Shown here piece by piece: positions 19,595-27,436 of a stretch of DNA of 64,000 nucleotides. A program made the translations under genes and the position numbers. Position 1 is the stretch's first letter. The number at the start of each line of letters is the position of its first letter. Origin of the DNA: Microbispora triticiradicis (GTDB lineage Bacteria; Actinomycetota; Actinomycetes; Streptosporangiales; Streptosporangiaceae); NCBI GenBank assembly GCA_003260025.2, contig QFZU02000027.1:82371-146370 (forward strand), in the 5' to 3' direction. Under the pieces are notes generated by a model. The model was not told the origin of the DNA. It did not search any database and worked only from the letters and a program-made list of their open reading frames with translations.

Positions 19595-19774
19595 AGTATT
19601 TCCTCCGCTTATCTCCGCCCGAAGTCTACCCGTGAGCAGGGAAGAAGCCCCTCAAAGGCCCAGATCGATTTCAGGGGAGATTCTGCTTATGGCAAAGGCG
19701 ATTCCCCCTCGCCACGGGTGGGTAAGCCGCATCTATAGAGAAAGTAACGGCGGGCTACCTGGGGAGGAACTGCC

Positions 19775-20428
19775 GTGGAGGGGCCGTTCATACGGATCGA
19801 GGACAGCGGCGAGGTGGTACCGCTGCGCCCCGACGTCACCACGATCGGTCGCGGCCGGGGCGCGGACATCCGGCTGGCGGATCCGAGCGTGTCACGGCTG
19901 CACGCCGAATTCGTGCGTCGCGGGCCCTACCTGTACGTCGTGGACCTGGGCCTGTCCCGCAACGGCACACGGGTGAACGGCAGGCCGATCGCCCGGAGGG
20001 TGCTGGACGACGGCGACGTCGTCTCCTTCGGCGCCGCCCGGGCCCGGGTCGGCGGGATCCCGCGTGAGGACCTCGCGCCCGAGGTCGAACTGCGCCGCGC
20101 CGCCGCGCCGGAACTGACCCGCCGCGAGGTCGACGTGCTCACCTCGCTGTGCCGCCCCGCCCTGTCGGACGAGGCGTTCGTGGCGCCGGCCACGGCCCGG
20201 GAGATCGCCGACGACCTGGTGGTCACCGAGGCGGCGGTCAAGCAGCACCTGCTGCGGCTCTACCAGAAGTTCCGCATCCCGGAGGGCACCAACCGGCGGA
20301 CCAGGCTGGCCAACGAGGTCGTCGCCCTCGGCCTCGTACGGCCCACGCCGGTCGTGCCGCCGCAGCGCGCGAGCGGCCCGGCCGAACAGGAGCCGCAACG
20401 CGCCCCCGTAGGCCGCCGGGCCTCCTGA
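19775..20428 (+). CDS. FHA domain protein with C-terminal helix-turn-helix
   Basis: A 217-residue cytoplasmic protein. Residues about 1-95 are a forkhead-associated phosphothreonine-binding domain: TIGRGRGADIRLADPSVSR and the NGTRVNGRPI turn. Residues about 108-190 look like a winged or LuxR-like helix-turn-helix: LTRREVDVLTSLCRP, TAREIADDLVVTEAAVKQHL, then LYQKFRIP. GGGGAGGA lies six bases before the GTG. Combining a phospho-threonine reader with a DNA-binding region suggests a transcription regulator acting downstream of Ser/Thr kinases, such as the receptor kinase at 13-15.5 kb. The link to that kinase is an inference. Confidence 0.8.
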   Translation: MEGPFIRIEDSGEVVPLRPDVTTIGRGRGADIRLADPSVSRLHAEFVRRGPYLYVVDLGLSRNGTRVNGRPIARRVLDDGDVVSFGAARARVGGIPREDLAPEVELRRAAAPELTRREVDVLTSLCRPALSDEAFVAPATAREIADDLVVTEAAVKQHLLRLYQKFRIPEGTNRRTRLANEVVALGLVRPTPVVPPQRASGPAEQEPQRAPVGRRAS

Positions 20429-20549
20429 ACCGGTGACACACCGGCCGCGTGGAAGTGGAAGCCGTCCATCCCTCGCGGCCGGTGGAGCGTTCCCAACCGG
20501 TCGGCGCCGGCACCCGATGGTGACAAAAAGTGATTTATGAGCGAATAGG

Positions 20550-21524
20550 CTAAGACAAGGGAAGAGTTTTCTCGCACCGGTTGAACCGGGCTCCCCACTC
20601 ATGGATTCGGTCGATCAGTTCGGGCGGATGGATGACGCGGAAATCGGCGCCGACCACGCCCAGCGCCAGAGCCGGCCAGTCCAGGGAGTCCGCCGTCATC
20701 CGCATCCGGCAGTGCCCGTCGTCGATCTCCTCGATCATGCTCCACCTCCCGATCCGTTCACGCACGGTCACGGCCGGGGCGTCGACCAGGACCTCCACCC
20801 GGTACGGCCGGGGCAGGTTGTCCCGGCCGGCCCGCACGAACTCGGCGGCGTCGGCGGCGGGCAGTTCCCGGGGCCGGAACCGGGAACCGGTGTGGTGGGG
20901 TGCGGTGAGCCGGTCGAGCCGAAAGCTGCGCCAGCCGTGCCGGACGAGGTCGTAGGCGACCAGGTACCAGCGGCGGCCGAGACAGACCAGCCGATGGGGT
21001 TCGACGTGCCGCTCGGTGTGCCTGCCGTCGGAGGCGGTGTAGGAGAAGCGGAGCTGTTCGTCGTCCCGGCACGCCAGCGCGACCGTGGTGAGCACGCCCG
21101 GGTCGACGCCCGCCCTGGCCGGGCCGTCCCAGCCGGCGGGCACGGTCATCGCGCGCAGCGCGTCGATCCGGCGTCGCAGCCGGGCCGGCATCACCTGCAC
21201 CACCTTGGCCAGCGCCCGCACCGAGGACTCGGCGATGCCCTCCACCGCGCCCTGCGCGGCGGCCTGCAGTCCCAGGGCCAGCGCCACCGCCTCGTCGTCG
21301 TCGATCACCAGAGGCGGCAGTGCTGCGCCGGCGGCGAGCTGATAGCCGCCGTCCACGCCGCGCTGCGCCTCGACCGGATAGCCCAGTTCCCGCAGCCGGT
21401 CGACGTCCCGGCGCAGCGTGCGGACCGAGACCCCCAGCCGTTCGGCCAGTTCGGCGCCCGGCCAGTACCGATGGGTCTGCAGCAGCGACAGCAGCCGCAG
21501 CGTCCGCTCGCTGGTATTCGCCAT
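20550..21524 (-). CDS. HTH and WYL-domain transcription regulator (YafY type)
   Basis: A 324-residue protein with an N-terminal DeoR-like helix-turn-helix (about 1-60: RYWPGAELAERLGVSVRTLRRDVDRL) and a central WYL domain containing HVEPHRLVCLGRRWYLVAYD, followed by a WCX region. WYL regulators respond to nucleic-acid or nucleotide ligands, often in DNA damage or defence settings. The start at ATG 21524 gives the usual N-terminus; a longer start at 21542 is possible. It is divergent from a DinB-family gene across about 95 bp and probably controls it. Confidence 0.9.
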   Translation of the reverse strand: MANTSERTLRLLSLLQTHRYWPGAELAERLGVSVRTLRRDVDRLRELGYPVEAQRGVDGGYQLAAGAALPPLVIDDDEAVALALGLQAAAQGAVEGIAESSVRALAKVVQVMPARLRRRIDALRAMTVPAGWDGPARAGVDPGVLTTVALACRDDEQLRFSYTASDGRHTERHVEPHRLVCLGRRWYLVAYDLVRHGWRSFRLDRLTAPHHTGSRFRPRELPAADAAEFVRAGRDNLPRPYRVEVLVDAPAVTVRERIGRWSMIEEIDDGHCRMRMTADSLDWPALALGVVGADFRVIHPPELIDRIHEWGARFNRCEKTLPLS

Positions 21525-21619
21525 GCCATGATTCTTCCGCAATTGAGGTCAGAAAGTGACCGTTGTGCCGCCTAGCGTGGGTTCTGACCGGCCATACAGG
21601 ACAGCGAAGGCGGAGAACC

Positions 21620-22171
21620 ATGAGCGAGACCACGACCGTCGGCGAGCCGACCACCCGCGACCTCACCGGCGAGCGCGCGGACCTGCTGGCGATGCTGGCC
21701 AAGCAGCGGCACTTCCTGCGCTTCACCACCCGCGACCTCACCGACGAGCAGGCCGGGCGGCGGACCACCGCCAGCGAACTGTGCCTGGGCGGGCTGATCA
21801 AGCACGTCACCTCGGTCGAACGGACCTGGGCGCGCTTCATCCTGGAGGGCCCGTCGGCCATGGGTGACTTCACCGCCATGACCGAGGCCGACTGGGCCCG
21901 GAGGGCCGACGAGTTCCGGCTGCTGCCCGGCGAGACGCTGGCCGGTGTGCTGGCCGACTACGCCGAGGTCGCCCGCCGGACCGACGAGCTGGTCGCCACC
22001 CTGCCCGACCTGGACGCCGCCCAGCCGCTGCCGAAGGCCCCGTGGCACGAGCCCGGCGCGTCGTGGTCGGCCCGCCGGGTGCTGATGCACGTCATGGCCG
22101 AGACCGCCCAGCACGCGGGCCACGCCGACATCATCCGTGAGTCCCTCGACGGCGCCAAGAGCATGGGCTGA
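21620..22171 (+). CDS. DinB/DUF664-family protein
   Basis: A 183-residue four-helix-bundle protein of the DinB-like superfamily. Typical features are LRFTTRDLTDEQAGRRTTAS, GGLIKHVTSVERTWARFIL (first metal histidine) and RVLMHVMAETAQHAGHADIIRE (two further metal histidines). Members bind a divalent metal, and in actinomycetes several are mycothiol- or bacillithiol-dependent enzymes. I chose ATG 21620, which has GGCGGAGAA before it, over an upstream ATG at 21563. The divergent WYL regulator is the likely controller. Substrate unknown. Confidence 0.85.
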   Translation: MSETTTVGEPTTRDLTGERADLLAMLAKQRHFLRFTTRDLTDEQAGRRTTASELCLGGLIKHVTSVERTWARFILEGPSAMGDFTAMTEADWARRADEFRLLPGETLAGVLADYAEVARRTDELVATLPDLDAAQPLPKAPWHEPGASWSARRVLMHVMAETAQHAGHADIIRESLDGAKSMG

Positions 22172-22359
22172 CCCCCAGCGTCCGCAAGGCCTGGCGACCC
22201 GGCGATCGACTTATCCGTCTTCCCGACGGTGCGGACCGCGCCCGCCCGAAACTCACGACTGAATTTGCGTCTGGCCCCTCCTAGTACTCCAGCCGGATGG
22301 CGATCTTGCGCGTGGGCTGGTGACAGAGATGGGGACGGCCACCGCGATCATCGAGTGTT

Positions 22360-22862
22360 GTGCCGACAACCAAAGATCGTGCGGTGGCCGCAGGCGACGG
22401 CGTAGCCGCCTTGCGGTGGCAGGTGATGTTCGATGAGCTCACCGACCGAATCGGCAACAGGTTCTCCTGGCTGGAGCCGCGGCGGCGGGTCCGTGCCCTG
22501 CTGGGCGGACTGCTGTCGGAGTTTCCGCGAAAGAACTGCTGGACGCTGGCCGAATACGCCGGAGACAGCACACCGGACGGGATGCGGCACCTGCTGTCGC
22601 GGGCGGTCTGGGACGCCGACGCCGTCCGCGACGACCTGCGCGGCTATGTGGTGGAGCAGCTCGGGCAGGACGGGGCGGTGCTGGTGGTGGACGAGACCGG
22701 CGACCTTGAAGAAGGGCACGAGCACGGCCAGGGTGCAGCGCCAGTGCACCGGCACCGCCGGACGGATCGAAAACAGCCAGGTCGCGGTCTTCCTCGCCTA
22801 CTCCACCCCCGCCGGGCACTCCTTCATCGACCGGGAGCTCTACCTGCCCCAGGCCGCCGCCG
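22360..22862 (+). pseudogene. IS701-family transposase, frameshifted and truncated
   Basis: N-terminal part of a DDE transposase of the IS701 family. Frame 1 reads [42 protein letters not shown] and the first catalytic aspartate in VLVVDETGD. At about 22709 (CGACCTTGAAGAAG) one extra T shifts the frame; the family sequence continues in frame 2 as [20 protein letters not shown] and [20 protein letters not shown]. Similarity stops near 22845 after RELYLPQ, so about two-thirds of a normal transposase is missing. The gene is dead. The left terminal repeat may lie around 22284, but no right end is seen. Confidence 0.82.
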
Positions 22863-23005
22863 TCGTCGGTGGCGTCAACAAAGCGGGTCATGGAATCGTG
22901 ATTGAGTATGGAAAATGCCATTGGGCTCCCTGCATATCCATAAAATCTCAATAGGAGGCGACCCCGCGAAGGGTTCCCATTTTGAAAGGCAAGGGGTTCG
23001 ATAGT

Positions 23006-23182
23006 ATGAGATGGGTCCGTAGGTCAATTGGGGTGGCTGGAGTCCTACTCGGCTTCTCTTCCGCGGTAAGGATGACGAGGGCTCTTCCGGAAGCCGCCCC
23101 CTATGCCGTTCCGGTGCTAGTCGGTAGAACCGCCTTGGTGCTTCTCTCACTTATCCTCGCACTCTTCGAAAGAAAATCATGA
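23006..23182 (+). CDS. Small hypothetical membrane protein
   Basis: A 58-residue protein with two predicted hydrophobic segments: SIGVAGVLLGFSSAV near the N-terminus and PVLVGRTALVLLSLILALF near the C-terminus, ending ERKS. An in-frame TTG at 22982 would add eight residues. Its last codons overlap the next gene by ATGA, so the two are probably translated together. I recognise no family. The lower-GC codon use matches the surrounding segment, which suggests both arrived together. Confidence 0.45.
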   Translation: MRWVRRSIGVAGVLLGFSSAVRMTRALPEAAPYAVPVLVGRTALVLLSLILALFERKS

Positions 23183-23394
23183 GTAACCACCCTGACGTTT
23201 CCATTCATTCTGCAGCTCAGAAGTGGTTCACCTTCAACGCACTGGAGGCGGGCGACGAAGAGCTCAACGCCGAATGGCGGAAGAAGCGTTTGCAGTACCC
23301 CGGTAGAGGGCTGACCATCAGAGAGAGATGCACCCGGAGAGAGGGCTTTCCATATACTGGATGGCATTGCGTGACGGCCTATACTTCCGCATAA
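23179..23394 (+). CDS. Small hypothetical protein coupled to the preceding gene
   Basis: A 71-residue soluble protein beginning MSNHPDVSIHSAAQKWFTF, with a charged middle (EAGDEELNAEWRKKRLQ) and two cysteines in the C-terminal half. It starts within the stop codon of the upstream membrane protein gene (ATGA), which argues that both are real. No family is recognised. A cysteine-rich lipoprotein gene follows 58 bases later on the same strand. Confidence 0.4.
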   Translation: MSNHPDVSIHSAAQKWFTFNALEAGDEELNAEWRKKRLQYPGRGLTIRERCTRREGFPYTGWHCVTAYTSA

Positions 23395-23452
23395 GGGTGC
23401 CTGCCGTCCGCAAGGCCGATCGTATCGACGTCGAGAGGAGGCGAACGAACCG

Positions 23453-24244
23453 TTGAGAGCTAGACGAAGTCGTCGAGGGTCCCGAGTGCTCCAATGCGTC
23501 AGCCTCATACTGGTCACCCTCGTCGGCGCGTGCTCGCCTAATGGGATCGACCCCACCTCGAGATCCCGCGCCGGCGACCATGGCCCGGTTTCTCCGGGAA
23601 GGACGGGGGACACCGGTTCTCCCCGCGATGTCGGCATCACGGCCCTGGGAAGCGCGGTCGGCTTCAACCCAAGGGCGGATGGCGATTCCTTCGAATCCTG
23701 CGCGGATAACGCGCGCGATAATTTGTGCAAAAAGATGGACGACTACGAGGCATGCCGCGGAACCAGATTCAGGAATGGGGATTGCGGCAGCTACAAATCC
23801 ATCGACGACGATCGGAGATCTTTTATCTCGGATTGTCGACGTGCTGACTCCGTAGTACTCGATGGAAATACCTGCGCCAAGGCCGCGGGGGATGTCTCCG
23901 ATAGTTTTGTCAACTGCCTGCTCTCCGACCGGCCGAAGCCTTACTGTGAGGCGGCGACAGTATATAGGGTGTGCATTTTGCGCGGAAGTGGCGATCTCTG
24001 TGGTGATGCCAGCCCCGTCTATGAAGCATGCCGAACTCGCCGGTCGGACAATAATGAGATACCTCGCCACATTTGCATCGAAGGCAACGCCGAGTATGAG
24101 ATCTGCCGGAACAGCTGGGGGGTCACCGCAAAAGCCGATATCTGCACAGCAGCTACAGCAGCTTACGAGGACTGTCGCGTGCGGTCTGCAATTTCCAGGT
24201 GCGAGGCCAGGCGTACTGCCTACGCTAAGGAGAACTTCGGCTGA
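23453..24244 (+). CDS. Lipoprotein with tandem cysteine-pair repeats
   Basis: A 263-residue protein with an arginine-rich N-terminus, a hydrophobic segment and the lipobox LVGAC (cysteine near residue 27), so it should be anchored outside the membrane. From about residue 83 it consists of roughly seven short units with the pattern C-x(6-15)-[YF]-x(1-2)-C, for example CKKMDDYEAC, CGDASPVYEAC, CIEGNAEYEIC and CTAATAAYEDC, spaced by 7-13 residues. The even cysteine number suggests disulfide-stapled helical hairpins. The TTG start has AGGAGG 11 bases upstream. Lower-GC codon use differs from flanking genes. No known family is recognised. Confidence 0.65.
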   Translation: MRARRSRRGSRVLQCVSLILVTLVGACSPNGIDPTSRSRAGDHGPVSPGRTGDTGSPRDVGITALGSAVGFNPRADGDSFESCADNARDNLCKKMDDYEACRGTRFRNGDCGSYKSIDDDRRSFISDCRRADSVVLDGNTCAKAAGDVSDSFVNCLLSDRPKPYCEAATVYRVCILRGSGDLCGDASPVYEACRTRRSDNNEIPRHICIEGNAEYEICRNSWGVTAKADICTAATAAYEDCRVRSAISRCEARRTAYAKENFG

Positions 24245-24359
24245 TCATGAGCCGTGAGACCGGCGGAAGGGGAGATTCCTCGGCAGGAGGCCGAGCGGCT
24301 ACGACGGAAGGTACGCGGCCTGACGGCCAAGCACTGAGCTGAGGCCCCAGCGGGCGACG

Positions 24360-26138
24360 TCAGCGCCGGCTGCGCAGCGGGAGGCTCCGCCAGCGGAGGC
24401 GTGGCGGGGTCAGGAACGCCTCGGCCCTGAGCGCCGCGACGCCAATGCGCGGCAGGTCGCGCGACGTGGGGAAGACCAGGAACCGCGGCTCCCACACCGG
24501 CCGGAACTTGGCGTTGAACCGGTACAGCGAGTCGATCTGGAACCAGCGGGACAGGAAGACGAGGACACCGCGCCAGGCCCGTGACACCGGCCCCGCGCCC
24601 AGCCGCTCCCCCCGGGCCAGCGCGGCCCGGAACACCGCGAAGTTGAGGGACACCCGGGTCACCCCGAGCCCCGGCGCGGCCTCCAGGGCCCTCACGATCA
24701 GGAACTCGTTCAGGCCCGGATCGGCCCGGCCGTCACGGCGCATGAGGTCGAGCGACAGCCCGTCGCGTCCCCATGGGACGAAGTGCAGCACGGCCCGGAC
24801 GTCCCCCGTCTCCTCCCCGCCCCTGGGCCCGGCCCCGGCGGCGGGAGGTGACGCCTGCGCCGGGCCGTGGGCCGTCACCACCACGCAACCGGCGTCGGCG
24901 GGATCGCCGAACCGGCCCAGCGCCATCGAGAAGCCGCGCTCGGCGGTGGTGCCGCGCCAGGAGACGGCCGCGGCGTGGATGCGGTCCCGCTCGGCCTCGG
25001 TCAGGTCACCGGCCCGCCGTACGCTGCAGGTGTAGCCGAGACGCTCCACCCGGTGGACCATCTGCCGCACGTTGCGCATGGCCCGGCCCTCCAGGGTGAA
25101 TCCGGCCACCTCGACGACCGCCTCGTCGCCGAGTTCCAGCGCGCCGAGACCGCCTTCCCGGGTCCACGCCTCGCCCCCGCTCTCGCCACAGCCGATCACG
25201 GCCGGGATCCAGGCGTGCCGCCCGGCCTCCTCCAGGAAGCGGCGGATGGCCCCCGGCCAGGCCTCGGCGTCGCCGAGCGGGTCGCCACTCGCCAGCATCA
25301 CCCCGGCCACGACGCGGTACGTCACGGCCGCCTTGCCGCTGGGCGAGAAGATCACACTCTTGTCCCTGCGGAGCGCGAAGTAGCCGAGCGAGTCCTGCCC
25401 GCCCCACTGGTCGAGCATGGCTCTGAGGCGCCGCTCGTCGCCGGGGGTGAGCGCGGCGGCCGGGCGCTCCGGCCGCAGCGCGAGGTGGATGGTCGTGACG
25501 GCCGTGAGGGCGCCGAGCCCGGCGAGCGAGGACGACACCAGGGCGCCGGCGTGCGCCGAGGCGTAGCCGACGGGACCGTCCACGCCCGCGAGGCCGAGGA
25601 CGACCTGCCGCAGCCGGTCGCCCGGGCCGAGCCGGCCCGCGACGTCACGGGCGTGCGCGGCGACCAGCACCCATCCGATCACGACGTCGAACGCGCCGAG
25701 CACGATCAGGTTGCCCAGGGCGCGCCAGCGGGAGCGCGGGTCGGGCAGGGCGTAGAACTCCGCCCTGCTCAGCAGCAGCACCCCGAACAGCAGCAGCGAG
25801 ACCGACGCGGCGAGGGGGTGCCGCCAGCGCAGCGCCTCCAGGACGGCGCCCACGGGCAGCAGCACCACCACCGCCCGCCAGGCCCTCGCCTTACGCCGCC
25901 TGAGGGCGTGGGCCAGCATGATCAGCAGGATTCCGACCAGGAGAGAGGCCGTTTCGGCCAGCGTGGTGACACTCCCCGGCAGAATCCCGGCGATCTCGCT
26001 GATCCTGCTCGTACGGAACCGCGGGACGACGCCGTTGACGATGTCCAGGGCCCCGATCAGCAGCGCGGCCCGGCCCGCCGCCGCGGGCACCCAGGGACGC
26101 GCGAGCCTCGCATGTACGGAGTGCGTTCGAACACTCAC
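24360..26138 (-). CDS. MprF/LysX-like phosphatidylglycerol aminoacyltransferase (DUF2156), without LysRS domain
   Basis: A 592-residue membrane protein with about six to seven N-terminal membrane helices (1-230) and a cytoplasmic C-terminal DUF2156 (GNAT-fold) domain (about 240-580). Conserved pieces are DSLGYFALRRDKSVIFSPSG, GDPLGD, GRAMRNVRQMVHRVERLGY and the C-terminal SLYRFNAKFRPVWEPR. Such enzymes transfer an amino acid, usually lysine, from tRNA to phosphatidylglycerol, which lowers surface charge and resists cationic peptides. Mycobacterial LysX carries its own lysyl-tRNA synthetase; this protein does not. The GTG start lies 8 bases after a TATCCT box, suggesting a leaderless mRNA. Confidence 0.82.
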   Translation of the reverse strand: MSVRTHSVHARLARPWVPAAAGRAALLIGALDIVNGVVPRFRTSRISEIAGILPGSVTTLAETASLLVGILLIMLAHALRRRKARAWRAVVVLLPVGAVLEALRWRHPLAASVSLLLFGVLLLSRAEFYALPDPRSRWRALGNLIVLGAFDVVIGWVLVAAHARDVAGRLGPGDRLRQVVLGLAGVDGPVGYASAHAGALVSSSLAGLGALTAVTTIHLALRPERPAAALTPGDERRLRAMLDQWGGQDSLGYFALRRDKSVIFSPSGKAAVTYRVVAGVMLASGDPLGDAEAWPGAIRRFLEEAGRHAWIPAVIGCGESGGEAWTREGGLGALELGDEAVVEVAGFTLEGRAMRNVRQMVHRVERLGYTCSVRRAGDLTEAERDRIHAAAVSWRGTTAERGFSMALGRFGDPADAGCVVVTAHGPAQASPPAAGAGPRGGEETGDVRAVLHFVPWGRDGLSLDLMRRDGRADPGLNEFLIVRALEAAPGLGVTRVSLNFAVFRAALARGERLGAGPVSRAWRGVLVFLSRWFQIDSLYRFNAKFRPVWEPRFLVFPTSRDLPRIGVAALRAEAFLTPPRLRWRSLPLRSRR

Positions 26139-26262
26139 GATATGTGAGGATAAGTGACATCAGCGCCCGCGAAGCGGCGTGATTCTGATCCTTGCCCGGG
26201 TCCTTACGCCACCCGGACCGCACCACCCGGAGCACGCCAGCCACCTGGGCCGGCCGGTGCCG

Positions 26263-27108
26263 TCACTGCCGCTCGGCGGCCTCGACGACGTTGGCCAGCA
26301 GCATGGCCCGGGTCATCGGCCCCACCCCGCCGGGGTTGGGGGCGACGAAACCCGCGACCTCGCGGACGTCGGGGGCCACGTCTCCGGCGATCTTCCCGTC
26401 GACCCGGGACACGCCCACGTCGAGCACGGCCGCGCCCGGCTTGACCATCTCCGCGGTCACCAGGTGGGGCACCCCGGCCGCGGCGACGACGATGTCCGCC
26501 CGGCGTACGTGGGACGCCAGGTCCTGGGTGCCGGTGTGGCAGAGCGTCACGGTGGCGTTCTCCGCGCGCCGGGTGAGCAGCAGGCCCAGTGGCCGGCCCA
26601 CGGTGATGCCCCGGCCGACGACGACGACCTCGGCGCCCTTGATCGGCACGCCGTACCGCTGGAGCAGCACCACGATGCCGCGCGGGGTGCACGGCAGCGG
26701 GGCGTCGACCATGTGGACGAGCCTGCCCAGGTTGACCGGGTGGAGGCCGTCGGCGTCCTTGGCCGGGTCCATCCGCTCGATGAGCGCCTGGGTGTCCAGG
26801 TGACGCGGCAGCGGAAGCTGGACGATGTAGCCCGTGCAGGCCGGGTCGGCGTTCAGCTCGTCGACCGCGGCCTCCACGTCGGCCTGGGTGGCGGTGTCCG
26901 GAAGGTCCTTCCGGATGGAGGTGATGCCGACCTCCGCGCAGTCGCGGTGCTTGCCCGCGACGTAGATCTGACTGCCCGGGTCCTCACCGACCAGGATCGT
27001 GCCCAGCCCGGGGGTGATGCCCCGGTTCGCCAGGGCCTTCACCCGCTCCGCCAGTTCACCCTTGATCGTGGCGGCGGTCGCCTTACCGTCCAGAAGCCGC
27101 GCGGTCAT
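26263..27108 (-). CDS. folD: Bifunctional methylene-THF dehydrogenase / methenyl-THF cyclohydrolase
   Basis: Interconverts 5,10-methylene-THF and 10-formyl-THF, supplying formyl groups to the purine enzymes encoded just upstream. The 281-residue protein shows [14 protein letters not shown] with the catalytic lysine, [20 protein letters not shown], the dinucleotide loop [14 protein letters not shown] and the C-terminal [14 protein letters not shown]. The ATG start gives [12 protein letters not shown], as usual. Its placement beside purH and purN is metabolically sensible because both of those enzymes use 10-formyl-THF. Confidence 0.96.
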   Translation of the reverse strand: MTARLLDGKATAATIKGELAERVKALANRGITPGLGTILVGEDPGSQIYVAGKHRDCAEVGITSIRKDLPDTATQADVEAAVDELNADPACTGYIVQLPLPRHLDTQALIERMDPAKDADGLHPVNLGRLVHMVDAPLPCTPRGIVVLLQRYGVPIKGAEVVVVGRGITVGRPLGLLLTRRAENATVTLCHTGTQDLASHVRRADIVVAAAGVPHLVTAEMVKPGAAVLDVGVSRVDGKIAGDVAPDVREVAGFVAPNPGGVGPMTRAMLLANVVEAAERQ

Positions 27109-27135
27109 CGCACTCCCCAGTTCGTCCAGGTGGTT

Positions 27136-27303
27136 CTACTGAGCCCCCTCGCGGCGCTCGATGATCCGGCGGGTGAGAGGGATGAACTCCACGATCTTCC
27201 ACCCGAAGTACGCGGCCAGGACCGCGATGGGCAGCAGCGCGAGGGGGCTGTTCCACACGCCGTTCATCAGGGCGAAAGAAGTCGTGAGCATGTCAAAGGG
27301 CAT
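27136..27303 (-). CDS. 55-residue membrane protein between purH and folD
   Basis: Encodes a small protein starting MPFDMLTTSF with one clear membrane helix (SPLALLPIAVLAAYFGWKIV) followed by a basic/acidic tail IERREGAQ. GGAG lies about eight bases before the ATG, and the gene is in line with purN-purH upstream and folD 27 bases downstream, so it is probably part of the same transcript. I recognise no family. Good ribosome site, spacing and GC-rich codon use support a real gene. Confidence 0.6.
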   Translation of the reverse strand: MPFDMLTTSFALMNGVWNSPLALLPIAVLAAYFGWKIVEFIPLTRRIIERREGAQ

Positions 27304-27436
27304 GGAGGGACTCCGGAGGAAGAAGAGTGGGGCGCTTCAGGCTAACCGCACCACAAGGGTGATCGTGCCGTTTCCGCCCTTTCTGTCCCCCGAGTGCCCC
27401 TCCGATCGCGTCACTCCTCCGCTGACCGTGGTCCGG

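Larger units (their letters stand above)
22270..24250 (+). mobile_element. Lower-GC accessory segment with IS relic
   Basis: This stretch holds a broken IS701-type transposase at its left edge, two small coupled genes and a lipoprotein gene. Base composition falls visibly compared with both sides (many ATA, AAA and TTT runs; TTG start; codons such as AGA, ATA and AAA). The segment ends near the MprF-like gene, where GC-rich sequence resumes. It looks like acquired DNA. I could not define flanking direct repeats. Confidence 0.6.

Noticed and set aside
16286..19738. Very long plus-strand reading frame of about 1150 codons
   Set aside because: It runs antisense through the deaminase-like gene, icd, DUF3017 and citrate synthase. 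It is a by-product of high GC at third positions and has no domain or codon pattern of its own.
22700..22720. Possible programmed frameshift in the transposase
   Set aside because: There is no slippery heptamer or downstream pseudoknot that I can see, IS701 transposases are normally single-frame, and the gene is also truncated.
24247..24345. Short frames after the lipoprotein gene, one ending RLRRKVRGLTAKH
   Set aside because: They are under 32 codons. The tail resembles a coiled-coil end of a larger gene but no body is present, so I could not call a gene.
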